This document shows, in pieces, positions 28,691 through 38,068 of a DNA stretch of 64,000 nucleotides. The stretch comes from an uncultured Tateyamaria sp. GTDB taxonomy: Bacteria > Pseudomonadota > Alphaproteobacteria > Rhodobacterales > Rhodobacteraceae. Numbering within the stretch: the stretch's first letter is position 1; every line of letters starts with the position of its first letter. The stretch spans positions 558,001 through 622,000 of the forward strand of contig CANMVD010000002.1 of the NCBI GenBank assembly GCA_947501275.1. Direction: 5' to 3'. A program made the position numbers and the translations under genes. Under the pieces are notes generated by a model that saw only the letters and a program-made list of their open reading frames with translations, was not told where the DNA came from and made no database searches.

Positions 28691-29262
28691 GCTCTCTCTC
28701 CGGTCAGCGTATCAAGGGCGCGCAAGGCCACGGCCAGCGCGTCTTTTGGATCAGTATCGCGCGCAAGGGCTGCGCGCAGATACAGCCCGTCAATAAGCGC
28801 CCCCAACATCTCGGCATCCGCGCGTGGTGCGACACTCAAAGGGCGCAAGGCGTGGGTCAAATTGGCACTGAGACGGCGCTGATAGATCAACAGCAGATGA
28901 TGCGTTTCTGGATGAGTTGCGGCCTGCGCATAAAGCGTCATCCACGCTCCAACCGTTCCGGGGGCAAAGCTGGACGGCGCAAAACAAGCCGAAATCAACG
29001 CCTCCGCCCGGGCGCGCGGTGTGCGGGCCACCTTGAGGGCGCTGACGACCTCGGCCCCAAAATCGCGCAGGATCTGGCGCATCGCCTCAAGAAAGATCTG
29101 ATCCTTGCCGCCAAAGTAGTGATGGGCCAGCGCCGTAGACATTCCCGCGCGCTTGGCAATCTGCCCCACGGTCACGTCCAACGACCCGGCGGCACCGATC
29201 TCGGCAATGGTTGCCTCAACCAACGCCGCACGGCGCACTGGCTCCATCCCGACTTTCGGCAT
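28687..29262 (-). CDS. betI: TetR-family choline-responsive repressor BetI
   Basis: 191 aa. It begins MPKVGMEPVRRAALVEATIAEIG, the usual BetI N-terminus, with a TetR helix-turn-helix VGQIAKRAGMSTALAHHYFGGKDQ near residues 26-50. BetI represses bet genes and is released by choline. GGGGGA lies just before the ATG at 29262; a longer frame to 29286 would take up the leader. A 9-bp inverted repeat overlapping a -35 element is located 40-60 bases upstream. It is the first gene of the betI-betC-BCCT-betB-betA series. Confidence 0.93.
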   Translation of the reverse strand: MPKVGMEPVRRAALVEATIAEIGAAGSLDVTVGQIAKRAGMSTALAHHYFGGKDQIFLEAMRQILRDFGAEVVSALKVARTPRARAEALISACFAPSSFAPGTVGAWMTLYAQAATHPETHHLLLIYQRRLSANLTHALRPLSVAPRADAEMLGALIDGLYLRAALARDTDPKDALAVALRALDTLTGERA

Positions 29263-29289
29263 TGGTCCCCCAAAACAGCAGATCACGCG

Positions 29290-29325
29290 ACCTTAGGGTT
29301 TTTTATTGATCAGTCAATCAATAAA
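29290..29325 (-). promoter_or_regulatory. bet promoter with putative BetI operator
   Basis: TTTATTGAT (29302-29310) and ATCAATAAA (29317-29325) form a 9-bp inverted repeat. On the minus strand TTGACT (29317-29312) and TAAGGT (29295-29290), 16 bases apart, make a plausible -35/-10 pair, so the palindrome covers the -35 region, as expected for a TetR-family repressor site. Confidence 0.7.
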
Positions 29326-29329
29326 AATA

Positions 29330-30232
29330 TTACAGTTTTGTCGCCGGGCTTGGTGGTGTGATTGCGCGGCGTTTCAACGCGGCTTCGCGCCAAGTGATGT
29401 ACGTCACCGCTGCAAGGATCAGGCTGCCCCCCAAAATCACCCATCCGTCGACAGGTTCGGCAAAGAACACGACGCCCAACAGGACAGCCCAGACCAATTG
29501 CAGGAACGTCACCGGTTGTGTGACGGTCACAGGAGCCGCCGCAAAGGCCAATGTCATGGTATAGTGCCCCGCCGTCGCGATGCATGCCACGAGAAACAAC
29601 AGCCCCAGATCCCCCCATGTCGGCGTTACCCAATCTGCCAGCGCAAAAGGCGCCAGCGCGATGGTCACAAATATCGACAGCATCGCCACCACGACCGCAG
29701 GTTTGACTTCATCCGCCATGATCTTGGCAATCAGATACGAGCCCGCAAAGGTTACGGCACAAAACAGCATCGCGACGTGGCCCGGCGCAACTTCGCGAAA
29801 ACCGGGGCGCAAAATGATGGCCGTCCCGACAAGGGCGATGACCACAGCCGCAATCCGGCGTGCAGCCAAACGTTCCCCGAGGAACAGCGCCGCCCCGATG
29901 CTCACGTACACAGGGGCCAGGTAATTCATCGCTGTCACTTCCGCGATGGGAATGCGCGTCATCGCGTAAAACCACAGCATCACCCCACCCGCATGAAAGG
30001 CTCCGCGCCACGCAAACAGCTTCCACTGACGCGGGCTCAGATGAGCCGCGCGCATGGCCGGCAACATCGGCAAAAGGAACACCAGACCCAGCAAATAGCG
30101 CAGGAACGCCATTTCCGCCGGTGGCACACGTGGCCCCATGTACTTGACCACAGCCGTCACAGCGACAAACAGCAAGCCCGTCATGAGCATCCAGAAAATG
30201 CCGACAAGTGGTTTTGATGGGCTGGCCGTCAT
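29330..30232 (-). CDS. EamA/DMT-family transporter
   Basis: 300 aa with about ten membrane segments arranged as two EamA repeats (first about 10-140, second about 155-285; FLRYLLGLVFLLPM and NYLAPVYVSIGAALFLGERL are typical). Such proteins export or import amino acids or other metabolites; the substrate is unknown. The ATG at 30232 gives MTASPSKPLVG; a longer frame to 30295 would overlap the LysE gene by 26 bases. The stop lies only 5 bases before the bet operator. Confidence 0.85.
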   Translation of the reverse strand: MTASPSKPLVGIFWMLMTGLLFVAVTAVVKYMGPRVPPAEMAFLRYLLGLVFLLPMLPAMRAAHLSPRQWKLFAWRGAFHAGGVMLWFYAMTRIPIAEVTAMNYLAPVYVSIGAALFLGERLAARRIAAVVIALVGTAIILRPGFREVAPGHVAMLFCAVTFAGSYLIAKIMADEVKPAVVVAMLSIFVTIALAPFALADWVTPTWGDLGLLFLVACIATAGHYTMTLAFAAAPVTVTQPVTFLQLVWAVLLGVVFFAEPVDGWVILGGSLILAAVTYITWREAALKRRAITPPSPATKL

Positions 30233-30269
30233 AGGCGCATCAAGAGGTAAAGGCCGGGCAGGTGCAACC

Positions 30270-30866
30270 TCAGAGATAGAGAAGTTTGATGGCAATTGCC
30301 CACATCGTCAGGGCAATCGCTGCATCCAAGACCTGCCACGCGCGCGGATTGGCAAACAAAGGCGATAAAAAGCGCGCGCCATAACCCAAGGTGAAGAAAA
30401 AGGAAAAACTCGCCAATGTGGCCCCGATGCCAAACCACAAACGGTCCGGGTACTGCGCCGAGATCGAACCGATCAGAACAACCGTATCCAGATAGACATG
30501 CGGATTGAGAAAGGTCAGCGCCAACAAGGTGGCAATGGCCGCAGAAAGGCTCTGGGTCTCGGCCCCTGCTACATCCAGAACCGCCCCGCCCCGCCAAGCC
30601 GAGCGGGCGTTCAGCCATCCATACCAAAGCAAAAAAGCCGCACCACCATAGCGCATCAACGGCTCAAACCACGGCGCCGCTTCGGCCAATGCGCCAAAGC
30701 CAGCAACACCTCCTGCAATGAGCACCGCATCAGATGCCGCGCATGTGAGGCATACCCAAAAGACATGTGCCCGGCGCAAGCCCTGGCGCAGCACAAACGC
30801 ATTTTGCGCGCCAATCGCGACAATTAATGTCAAAGACAGAAAAAATCCGGGCAAAAAAGATGCCAT
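30270..30866 (-). CDS. LysE/ArgO-type amino acid exporter
   Basis: 198 aa with five to six membrane segments. The LysE-family signature AIGAQNAFVLRQGLRR is at residues about 17-32, and LLALTFLNPHVYLDT in the middle is the second family motif. It probably exports basic amino acids such as lysine or arginine. No LysG/ArgP regulator is next to it. The ATG at 30866 is preferred over one 21 bases upstream because of a GAGG site. The 266 bases upstream, before the 78-aa gene, show only AT-rich promoter-like sequence. Confidence 0.9.
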   Translation of the reverse strand: MASFLPGFFLSLTLIVAIGAQNAFVLRQGLRRAHVFWVCLTCAASDAVLIAGGVAGFGALAEAAPWFEPLMRYGGAAFLLWYGWLNARSAWRGGAVLDVAGAETQSLSAAIATLLALTFLNPHVYLDTVVLIGSISAQYPDRLWFGIGATLASFSFFFTLGYGARFLSPLFANPRAWQVLDAAIALTMWAIAIKLLYL

Positions 30867-31132
30867 AGCGCACGCCTCTTGGTTCATTTTTTCTTAAAAG
30901 CATCAAGCTCAGACAGCAATGCATTGTGAGCTATACGTTTTTTGCACATCAGGGTTGCATGATTGCAGGGCGACAAAGGCCGCGTCCGTCCCTATGTTCG
31001 TTCGACCCGGATCTTCACATGCTGCCAGCGGATGTCAGGGGAAGGAAATATCACGGTGATCTGATCATAGATGATTGGCGTATCACCTTTTAATGCCCAT
31101 ATGCTGGTCAACGATAACAAGGATTAATTCCG

Positions 31133-31369
31133 ATGCTCGACGATACTCATACCGTTGATCTGACCAAACAAGATCTTGAGCTGATTGAAGCGGCCCTGCA
31201 AACGCAGGAAAAAATTCTGTCCGTGCAAAGCCGCGCGGGCGGCAGTGCGGCGCGTGCCCGCCTGAACGATCTCAAGGGTCTGATGCGCCGTTTGCGTCGC
31301 CAGACACCGGCCCCACAAGCGGCAGGGTCACTCAGCTGGAGCCAGACAGCCCGGTCATTGTTTTTCTGA
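31133..31369 (+). CDS. small hypothetical protein, 78 aa
   Basis: 78 aa soluble protein. The first half is helical and acidic (DLTKQDLELIEAALQTQEKIL), followed by a basic helix (ARARLNDLKGLMRRLRRQ) and a short tail. An AAGGA ribosome site is 10 bases before the ATG and an intrinsic terminator follows about 50 bases after the stop, so it is a monocistronic gene. Function unknown; the helical pattern suggests oligomerisation or nucleic-acid binding. Confidence 0.7.
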   Translation: MLDDTHTVDLTKQDLELIEAALQTQEKILSVQSRAGGSAARARLNDLKGLMRRLRRQTPAPQAAGSLSWSQTARSLFF

Positions 31370-31416
31370 TGACCTGAACAGGGCGGACCTCATCGGTCGC
31401 TCCCACTCACGTACAA

Positions 31417-31447
31417 ACGCCGCCTCGGGATGAAGGCGGCGTTTTTT
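31417..31447 (+). terminator. intrinsic terminator after the 78-aa gene
   Basis: ACGCCGCC and GGCGGCGT form an 8-bp stem followed by TTTTTT. It lies between the convergent 78-aa gene and yebC and may serve mainly the former. Confidence 0.85.
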
Positions 31448-31473
31448 ATGTCCTGATGACATGTTGACCCGAG

Positions 31474-32220
31474 TTAACCGTCCAGTTGCGCCATGACCTC
31501 GTCGCTGGCGTCAAAGTTTGTGGTTACGCGCTGCACATCGTCATCATCTTCCAGCGCATCAATCAGCCGCATCAGCTTTTCCATCGCCTCCAGATCCATG
31601 TCTGTGGTGGTGGTCGGCTTCCACACCAGCTTGGTCGAGGTGCTCTCGCCAAGCTCGGCCTCCAGCGCGTTTGACACGTCGTTCAGGTCGGTGTCGGCGC
31701 ACCAGATCAGGTGCCCGTCTTCACCCGATTCCACGTCTTCGGCCCCAGCCTCGATCGCCGCCATCATTACGGTATCCGCGTCGCCGACCTCAGCCGGATA
31801 GCTCACCTCACCCTTGCGTTCGAACATGAAACCTACGCTACCGGTCTCACCCAGATTGCCGCCGTTCTTGGTAAAGGTCGATCGCACATTCGACGCGGTC
31901 CGATTGCGGTTGTCGGTCATCGCCTCGACAATGACAGCCACACCATTGGGACCATATCCCTCGTAGCGGATTTCCTCGTATTCCTCACCCTCGCCCGCCT
32001 GCGATTTCTTGATCGCGCGTTCGATGTTGTCCTTGGGCATGGACTGGCCCTTGGCCTCTTTCACGGCCAGACGCAGCCGCGGGTTCTTGTCCGGGTCGGG
32101 GTCTCCCATCTTGGCTGCGATGGTGATTTCCTTGGACAATTTCGAAAACAGCTTGGCTCGGATCTTGTCCTGACGGCCCTTGCGGTGCTGGATGTTTGCC
32201 CATTTTGAGTGGCCGGCCAT
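31474..32220 (-). CDS. yebC: YebC/PmpR family regulatory protein
   Basis: 248 aa. The sequence opens [18 protein letters not shown], the invariant start of the YebC/PmpR/TACO1 family, and continues with [24 protein letters not shown] and [15 protein letters not shown], all family hallmarks. Members are DNA-binding regulators, and some relieve ribosome stalling at proline-rich stretches. Length is standard. The gene is divergent from the GST-like gene. Confidence 0.95.
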   Translation of the reverse strand: MAGHSKWANIQHRKGRQDKIRAKLFSKLSKEITIAAKMGDPDPDKNPRLRLAVKEAKGQSMPKDNIERAIKKSQAGEGEEYEEIRYEGYGPNGVAVIVEAMTDNRNRTASNVRSTFTKNGGNLGETGSVGFMFERKGEVSYPAEVGDADTVMMAAIEAGAEDVESGEDGHLIWCADTDLNDVSNALEAELGESTSTKLVWKPTTTTDMDLEAMEKLMRLIDALEDDDDVQRVTTNFDASDEVMAQLDG

Positions 32221-32377
32221 GGCTGCCTCCTGTCGGATAGGTATCGCTTTGGGTTGCTATAGGCCAAGGGCGCGGGCGGGGGCAAGGCCGTGCGGTGCGT
32301 GCGCGCAGGCCAGCTGTTCATGGGACTGCGTTGCACAGGCTGGTATGAGCGACAGCACACCACAACAGGAGCGCATC

Positions 32378-33328
32378 ATGGGCGTAATGATCAACGGGAC
32401 CTATCAGATCGAAGACCCCGGCCCAGGCACGGACGCAAGCGGCGCATACGAGCGTACCAAAAGCAGCCTGCGCAATTGGATCACGCCCGATGGGCCCTTT
32501 GCGCCAGACCACGGGCGCTACCACCTCTATGTGGCGTGGAACTGCCCGTGGGCGCACCGTACCCTGCTGGTTCGCGCCGTGCTGGGCCTCGAACAGGCGA
32601 TCACCGTCAGCATCGCCAAGCCACGCCGCACCGATATGGGCTGGGTGTTCGACGCCGAAGGGCCCTTCGCCGACACAGAACTGGGCGCAAGCGCCGTGCA
32701 CGAGGTCTATGCCCGCCAACGCCCCGCTTACACTGGCCGCATCACTGTGCCTGTGCTCTGGGACAAGACGACCCAGCAAATCGTCTCCAACGAAAGCGCT
32801 GACATCGTGCGGATGTTCGCAACCGCTTTCGATCCGGCGCAATGCCTTGCACCGGCGCCCTTGCTCGATCAGATCGAGCACTGGAACGCCCTGATCCATC
32901 CCCGCATCAACAACGGCGTCTACCGCGCGGGATTTGCCTGCACTCAAGCCGCCTATGACGACGCCGTCACCGACCTCTTCTCCGCTCTTGATGAGGTCGA
33001 GGCGCACCTCGCCGTCCACACCACACTGGTCGGTGACACCCTGACGGAGGCTGACCTACGCCTGTTCCCCACCCTCGCCCGGTTCGATGTCGCCTATCAC
33101 TACGCTTTCAAATGCAACCTCAGGAAACTCAGCGACTACCCCAACCTCTGGGATTACGCCCGCGCGCTCCACGCCGTGCCGGGGATCGCTGCAACCGTCA
33201 AACCCGACATCTACAAGGCAGGCTATTTCTCCCCCTCGCCGCAGCGCAACCCGCTCGGGATCGTTCCTGCAGGCCCGCATGTGGATTGGAGCGCACCGCC
33301 CAAGCGGCAAATCACCCTGACCACCTGA
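32378..33328 (+). CDS. glutathionyl-hydroquinone reductase-like glutathione S-transferase
   Basis: 316 aa Xi-class GST (YqjG/PcpF-like). The catalytic CPW motif is in WNCPWAHRTLL with Cys56, and the C-terminal helical domain carries TEADLRLFPTLARFDVAYHYAFKCN, the pattern of glutathionyl-hydroquinone reductases that remove glutathione from quinol conjugates. The AGGAG before the ATG at 32378 decides the start; a longer open frame to 32180 overlaps yebC. It is probably a single-gene unit; the 190 bases after it show nothing definite. Confidence 0.88.
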   Translation: MGVMINGTYQIEDPGPGTDASGAYERTKSSLRNWITPDGPFAPDHGRYHLYVAWNCPWAHRTLLVRAVLGLEQAITVSIAKPRRTDMGWVFDAEGPFADTELGASAVHEVYARQRPAYTGRITVPVLWDKTTQQIVSNESADIVRMFATAFDPAQCLAPAPLLDQIEHWNALIHPRINNGVYRAGFACTQAAYDDAVTDLFSALDEVEAHLAVHTTLVGDTLTEADLRLFPTLARFDVAYHYAFKCNLRKLSDYPNLWDYARALHAVPGIAATVKPDIYKAGYFSPSPQRNPLGIVPAGPHVDWSAPPKRQITLTT

Positions 33329-33519
33329 CGCAACGCGTGCTGCATCAGCAACAGTTTCTGCACAACGCAAAGATGCGTAAGCTGTGCACATGCCCTGTTC
33401 TGGCTTTGCCTCGCCATTCCTTGCGTCGACACGCCTAAAGTCATGGACAAATGCCTCCCGAACAGTACGCCCGCTGAAAACCGCTGGCAGCCACCGCGCA
33501 CTCCCCCTACCCTGCGGTC

Positions 33520-35292
33520 ATGAGCACAGATCAAATTATCCTCTTCTCTCTCTTCGGCGCTGTCTTCGGGCTGCTACTGTGGGGGCGATTTCGCTATGAT
33601 ATCGTCGCCTTTACCGCCCTCATGCTTGGGGTGGTGCTTGGCGTTGTGGACACCAAGGACGCGTTCTCGGGCTTTGGGCATCCGGCCACTTTGGTCGTCG
33701 CCCTTGTTCTGGTTGTCTCCGCCGGATTGGTGCGTTCAGGCGCGGTATTCCTGATCACCCGCACGCTGGTTGACGCCAGCCGCAACCTAGGTGCGCATAT
33801 CGCGCTGATGGGTGTGATTGGCGGCGTGCTCTCGGCATTCATGAACAACGTCGCAGCCCTTGCCCTGTTGATGCCCGTCGACATGCAAACCGCGCGCAAA
33901 GCAGGGCGCAGCCCCGGTCTCAGCCTCATGCCGCTGAGCTTTGCCACGATCCTCGGGGGCATGGTCACGCTGATCGGCACGCCCCCCAACATCATCATCG
34001 CCACAATCCGCCAGGACGCATTGGGCGAACCTTTCCGCATGTTCGATTTCGCCCCGGTCGGTGGGATAGCGGCCATTGCGGGCCTGATCTTTGTCGCCCT
34101 TGTGGGCTGGAGGCTGATCCCGGCGCGCGAGGATACAGACTCCGACCTGAGCGATCTGTCTGAATACATCGCCGAACTCACCGTACCAGAAGGGTCCAAA
34201 CACATCGGCAAACGTGTCGCAGATCTGGACGAAGACGCCGAACAGGCGGACGTCGCCATCATCGGGCTGATCCGTGACGGCAAGCGGCGTTATGGTCAGG
34301 GACGCAATGCCACTTTGCAGGAAGGCGACGCGTTGGTGCTTGAAGCCACTCCCGACGCCTTGGACGAATTCCGCAGCGCATTGGGGCTGTCCGTGGCTGA
34401 TGCAAAACGCGAAGAGCAGTTGAAGGCAGGCGGTGACGGCGTTGAAATCATTGAAGTTGTGGTTACTGAAAATTCCCGTCTTGTCGGGCGCACCGCGCAG
34501 GCCGTTGGGCTGAACTGGCGGCAGTCTACTGTACTCATGGGTATCTCCAGACAGGGGCGCAAGATCACCAACCAGATCCGCAAGACGCCCATCCGCACAG
34601 GCGACATTCTGTTGCTACTGGTGCCGCGTGACACAGGCGCAGATGTCACCAGCTGGCTGGGTTGTTTGCCGCTGGCCGAACGCGGGCTGGCCGTCACAGC
34701 AGACGACAAGGTTTGGCTCGCAATTGCCTTGTTCGGCGGCGCCGTGGTCGCGGCCAGCTTTGGCTTGCTCTACTTGCCCGTTGCCTTGGGATTGGTTGTC
34801 ATCGCCTACGTCCTAGCCAAAATTGTACCGCTTTCCGAACTTTATACCCACATCGAATGGCCCGTCGTTGTGCTGCTCGGGTCAATGATCCCGCTCGGGG
34901 CCGCGCTCGAAAGCTCGGGCGGGACGGAACTGATCGCGGGATGGCTTGTTACCCTCACCGACGGGATGCCCGCGTGGGCCGTGCTGACCGTGCTGATGGT
35001 CGTCACGATGAGCCTCTCTGACGTGCTCAACAACACGGCCACGACCATCGTTGCCGCCCCCGTTGGCATCCAGATGGCGCAATCGCTTGGTGTCTCACCC
35101 GACCCGTTTCTCATGGCGGTCGCGGTGGCTGCGTCGTCAGCCTTCCTGACCCCCATCGGGCACAAGAACAACACGTTGATCCTTGGCCCCGGCGGGTATC
35201 AGTTTGGCGATTACTGGCGGATCGGTTTGCCGCTCGAAGTCATTGTTGTCGCCGTGTCCATACCTGCCATTCTGATCTTCTGGCCACTCTGA
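33520..35292 (+). CDS. SLC13-family permease with two RCK-C (TrkA-C) domains
   Basis: 590 aa. Membrane segments occupy about residues 1-190 and 400-590 (GGMVTLIGTPPNIII is the first divalent-anion-symporter motif and SSAFLTPIGHKNNTLILGPGGY the second). The cytoplasmic centre holds two TrkA-C-like domains (about 205-290, 305-390). Such proteins transport dicarboxylates, sulfate or other anions with Na+. The exact substrate is not visible. No clear ribosome site. A second, different SLC13 permease lies at 38751-40529. Confidence 0.88.
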   Translation: MSTDQIILFSLFGAVFGLLLWGRFRYDIVAFTALMLGVVLGVVDTKDAFSGFGHPATLVVALVLVVSAGLVRSGAVFLITRTLVDASRNLGAHIALMGVIGGVLSAFMNNVAALALLMPVDMQTARKAGRSPGLSLMPLSFATILGGMVTLIGTPPNIIIATIRQDALGEPFRMFDFAPVGGIAAIAGLIFVALVGWRLIPAREDTDSDLSDLSEYIAELTVPEGSKHIGKRVADLDEDAEQADVAIIGLIRDGKRRYGQGRNATLQEGDALVLEATPDALDEFRSALGLSVADAKREEQLKAGGDGVEIIEVVVTENSRLVGRTAQAVGLNWRQSTVLMGISRQGRKITNQIRKTPIRTGDILLLLVPRDTGADVTSWLGCLPLAERGLAVTADDKVWLAIALFGGAVVAASFGLLYLPVALGLVVIAYVLAKIVPLSELYTHIEWPVVVLLGSMIPLGAALESSGGTELIAGWLVTLTDGMPAWAVLTVLMVVTMSLSDVLNNTATTIVAAPVGIQMAQSLGVSPDPFLMAVAVAASSAFLTPIGHKNNTLILGPGGYQFGDYWRIGLPLEVIVVAVSIPAILIFWPL

Positions 35293-35365
35293 ACTGCCTG
35301 ACGATGGGTAAGTGTTGCACGCTCGAGGGATCGGCGCGTAACCTTACCATTGGGGGAGCACTTTC

Positions 35366-36226
35366 ATGGATATTCTGATCAACGTTGTTTTACCGCTGTC
35401 GCTGGCGATCATCATGTTCAGCCTCGGGATCGGGCTGACAATTGCGGATTTCACCCGCGTGCTCAAAGCGCCGCGCGCCTTTGCTGCCGGGGCTCTGGCT
35501 CAGGTCATCGTATTGCCCGTGATCGCATTTGCCATAGTGCTCGTGTTCAGCCTTCCGCCCGCACTGGCCGCCGGGGTGATGCTGCTGGCCTTCTGCCCCG
35601 GGGGGGTCACTTCCAATGTGATCTCCAAATGGGCGCGAGGCGATGTGGCCCTTTCGGTGTCGCTCACCGCAGTGATCAGCCTGCTCAGCTTGCTGACGGT
35701 GCCCGCTCTGACCGCTTGGGCCGTCACGCACTTCATGGGTGAAGACGCCCCCGAAATCTCAATCGCATCCCTCACCATCGCGGTGTTCCTGATCACAACT
35801 GTGCCCGTCTGTCTCGGGGTCTTCATCCGCCACGTCGCCACAGACTTCGCGACACGGCTCGAACCTGTTCTGAGCACATTGTCTTCGATCCTGTTCATCG
35901 TGATCGTGATCGCCGCCATCGCAGCCAATTGGACGCTGTTCACCGAAAACCTCGCCAGCCTTGGCCCCAGTCTCGTAACGCTGAACATCGTGCTGCTGGG
36001 GATAGGTCTGCTGCTTGCGCGCGTGGCGCAGCTCGATTGGGCCCAGACCAAGACCGTCGCTGTCGAAACGGGGATCCAGAACGGTACATTGGGCATCGCC
36101 CTTGGCACCCTGATCGCAAATCAACCCGATGGGTTCATGAGCCCGCTGACCTTGCCCTCGGCGATCTACGGCGTCACCATGTATCTCGTCGCCGCGCCCT
36201 TTGTTGGGTGGTTGCGCAGCCGCTAG
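35366..36226 (+). CDS. bile acid:sodium symporter family (BASS) transporter
   Basis: 286 aa with nine to ten membrane segments. MFSLGIGLTIADFTRVLKAPRA near the N-terminus and AVETGIQNGTLGIAL near residue 235 are BASS-family motifs containing the Na+-site crossing region. Bacterial members import bile acids, pantoate, organic acids or sulfonates. A GGGGGAG ribosome site precedes the ATG. The next gene, a FAD dehydrogenase, starts 10 bases downstream, so transporter and enzyme are likely used together. Confidence 0.88.
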   Translation: MDILINVVLPLSLAIIMFSLGIGLTIADFTRVLKAPRAFAAGALAQVIVLPVIAFAIVLVFSLPPALAAGVMLLAFCPGGVTSNVISKWARGDVALSVSLTAVISLLSLLTVPALTAWAVTHFMGEDAPEISIASLTIAVFLITTVPVCLGVFIRHVATDFATRLEPVLSTLSSILFIVIVIAAIAANWTLFTENLASLGPSLVTLNIVLLGIGLLLARVAQLDWAQTKTVAVETGIQNGTLGIALGTLIANQPDGFMSPLTLPSAIYGVTMYLVAAPFVGWLRSR

Positions 36227-36236
36227 GAGACGATCC

Positions 36237-37895
36237 ATGGACCAAGCAGACGCCATCATCGTGGGCTCAGGCCTCTCCGGTCTTGCCGCCGCCGCCGAAC
36301 TTGGGGATCGCGGGAAAAAGGTCATCATCGTTGATCAGGAACCCCGCAGTTTCCTGGGCGGGCAAGCCTTCTGGAGCCTTGGCGGTCTGTTCATGATCGA
36401 CACGCCAGAACAGCGCCGCATGGGGATCAAGGACAGCCGCGCTCTGGCCCTCAATGACTGGATGGGCAGCGCGCAATTTGACCGAGACGAAGATGCATGG
36501 CCGCGCAAATGGGCCGAGGCCTATCTCGACTTTGCGGCAGGTGAGATGCGGCACTGGCTGCACGGCATGGGGCATCGCTGGTTTCCCGTGGTCGGATGGG
36601 CCGAACGCGGCGGCGGTTTTGCGGATGGGCACGGCAATTCTGTGCCGCGCTTTCACATCACATGGGGCACAGGCCCCGGCATCATCGAACAGTTTGTGCG
36701 CCGCTGTCTGGAACATGAAAAGGCCGGGCTGATCCAATTTAGCTTTCGCCACCAGGTCGACCGGATCGACATGGAAAACGGGGCCGCCAAGGGCGTGAGT
36801 GGCACGGTTCTGGCCGAAGACAGCGCCGAACGCGGACAGAAAACCAGCCGCGACGTGATCGGCGAATTCGCCCTGCGCGCCCCGTCGGTCATCGTGACCT
36901 CGGGTGGCATTGGCGGCAACTTCGAAATGGTGCGCAAGGTCTGGCCGACCGAGCGGCTTGGCCCCGCGCCCAAAGATATGGTGGCCGGCGTGCCCGCCCA
37001 CGTGGACGGGCGCATGATCGCCATTTCCGAGGACGCGGGCGGCCACGTGATCAATGGCGACCGCATGTGGCACTATACCGAAGGCGTCAAAAACTGGGAT
37101 CCGATCTGGCCTGCCCATGGCATTCGCATTCTGCCGGGGCCGTCCTCGATGTGGTTTGACGCAACCGGCAACCGCTTTGCGCCCCCCGCCCTGCCCGGTT
37201 TTGACAGCATGGGTACGCTGCGCGAAATCCTTGCCACGGGGTACGATTACAGCTGGTTCGTCCTGACGCAGAAGGTCATCAAAAAGGAATTCGCCCTGTC
37301 CGGTTCTGAACAGAACCCGGATTTCACGTCCAAGAAATGGAGCGAGGTCATCAAGCAGCGCATCCTCTCCGGGGCCAAGGCCACTGCCCCCGTCGAAGCG
37401 TTCAAGGAGAAGGGCGAGGACTTTGTCGTTGCCAATGATCTCGTTGCGTTGGTGAAGGGCATGAACCAGGTCGCGGGCGGCAACCTCATCTCCGAAGCCA
37501 AGCTGCGCACCCAGATCGAAGCGCGTGATGCGCAGGTCGACAACCCGTTCTCCAAGGACGCGCAGATGATGGCCATCCATGCAGCGCGCAACTATCGTGG
37601 TGATCGGTTGATCCGGACGGCCAAACCGCACAAGTTCCTCGACCCTGCCAACGGCCCCTTGATCGCGGTCAAGCTGCACATTCTGACGCGCAAGACACTG
37701 GGCGGGCTGCAAACCAACCTCGACAGTCAGATGATCGGGTCCGACGATGCTGTTGTCCCCGGCCTGTTCGCTGCGGGCGAAGTGGCTGGCTTTGGCGGTG
37801 GCGGTTATCACGGCTACAACGCACTCGAAGGCACATTTCTGGGCGGATGCATCTTTTCTGGGCGCAACGCTGGTCGCTCAAGGGCGATTGCCTGA
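36237..37895 (+). CDS. FAD-binding dehydrogenase (KstD/fumarate-reductase flavoprotein superfamily)
   Basis: 552 aa. N-terminal Rossmann motif GSGLSGLAAAAELGDRG (about 10-26), then PRSFLGGQAFWSLGGLF, and at the C-terminus GLFAAGEVAGFGGGGYHGYNALEGTFLGGCIFSG, the FAD-closing region of the succinate dehydrogenase/3-ketosteroid dehydrogenase superfamily. This subgroup (COG3573-like predicted oxidoreductases) has no proven substrate. An AGGAGA site overlaps the end of the BASS gene, giving tight coupling. A long reverse-strand frame over the gene is a shadow. Confidence 0.85.
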   Translation: MDQADAIIVGSGLSGLAAAAELGDRGKKVIIVDQEPRSFLGGQAFWSLGGLFMIDTPEQRRMGIKDSRALALNDWMGSAQFDRDEDAWPRKWAEAYLDFAAGEMRHWLHGMGHRWFPVVGWAERGGGFADGHGNSVPRFHITWGTGPGIIEQFVRRCLEHEKAGLIQFSFRHQVDRIDMENGAAKGVSGTVLAEDSAERGQKTSRDVIGEFALRAPSVIVTSGGIGGNFEMVRKVWPTERLGPAPKDMVAGVPAHVDGRMIAISEDAGGHVINGDRMWHYTEGVKNWDPIWPAHGIRILPGPSSMWFDATGNRFAPPALPGFDSMGTLREILATGYDYSWFVLTQKVIKKEFALSGSEQNPDFTSKKWSEVIKQRILSGAKATAPVEAFKEKGEDFVVANDLVALVKGMNQVAGGNLISEAKLRTQIEARDAQVDNPFSKDAQMMAIHAARNYRGDRLIRTAKPHKFLDPANGPLIAVKLHILTRKTLGGLQTNLDSQMIGSDDAVVPGLFAAGEVAGFGGGGYHGYNALEGTFLGGCIFSGRNAGRSRAIA

Positions 37896-38068
37896 GATCT
37901 TCGGCGCGTAGCGCATCATGCAAGTGTCCCTCAGATGCAGCCCTGTGCGCAAACACTGTGCACGCCTTGATCACCTGCTGAAACGACGCTGGCGTGATTG
38001 CCCAACTGGCATGCCTAATTCACCTTTGCGATGAAGAATTGGCTGTTGGTGTTCTGCATAGGCGGCGT

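Noticed and set aside
36267-37811. 514-codon minus-strand frame
   Set aside because: It mirrors the FAD dehydrogenase gene; GC-rich genes often leave such long open shadows.
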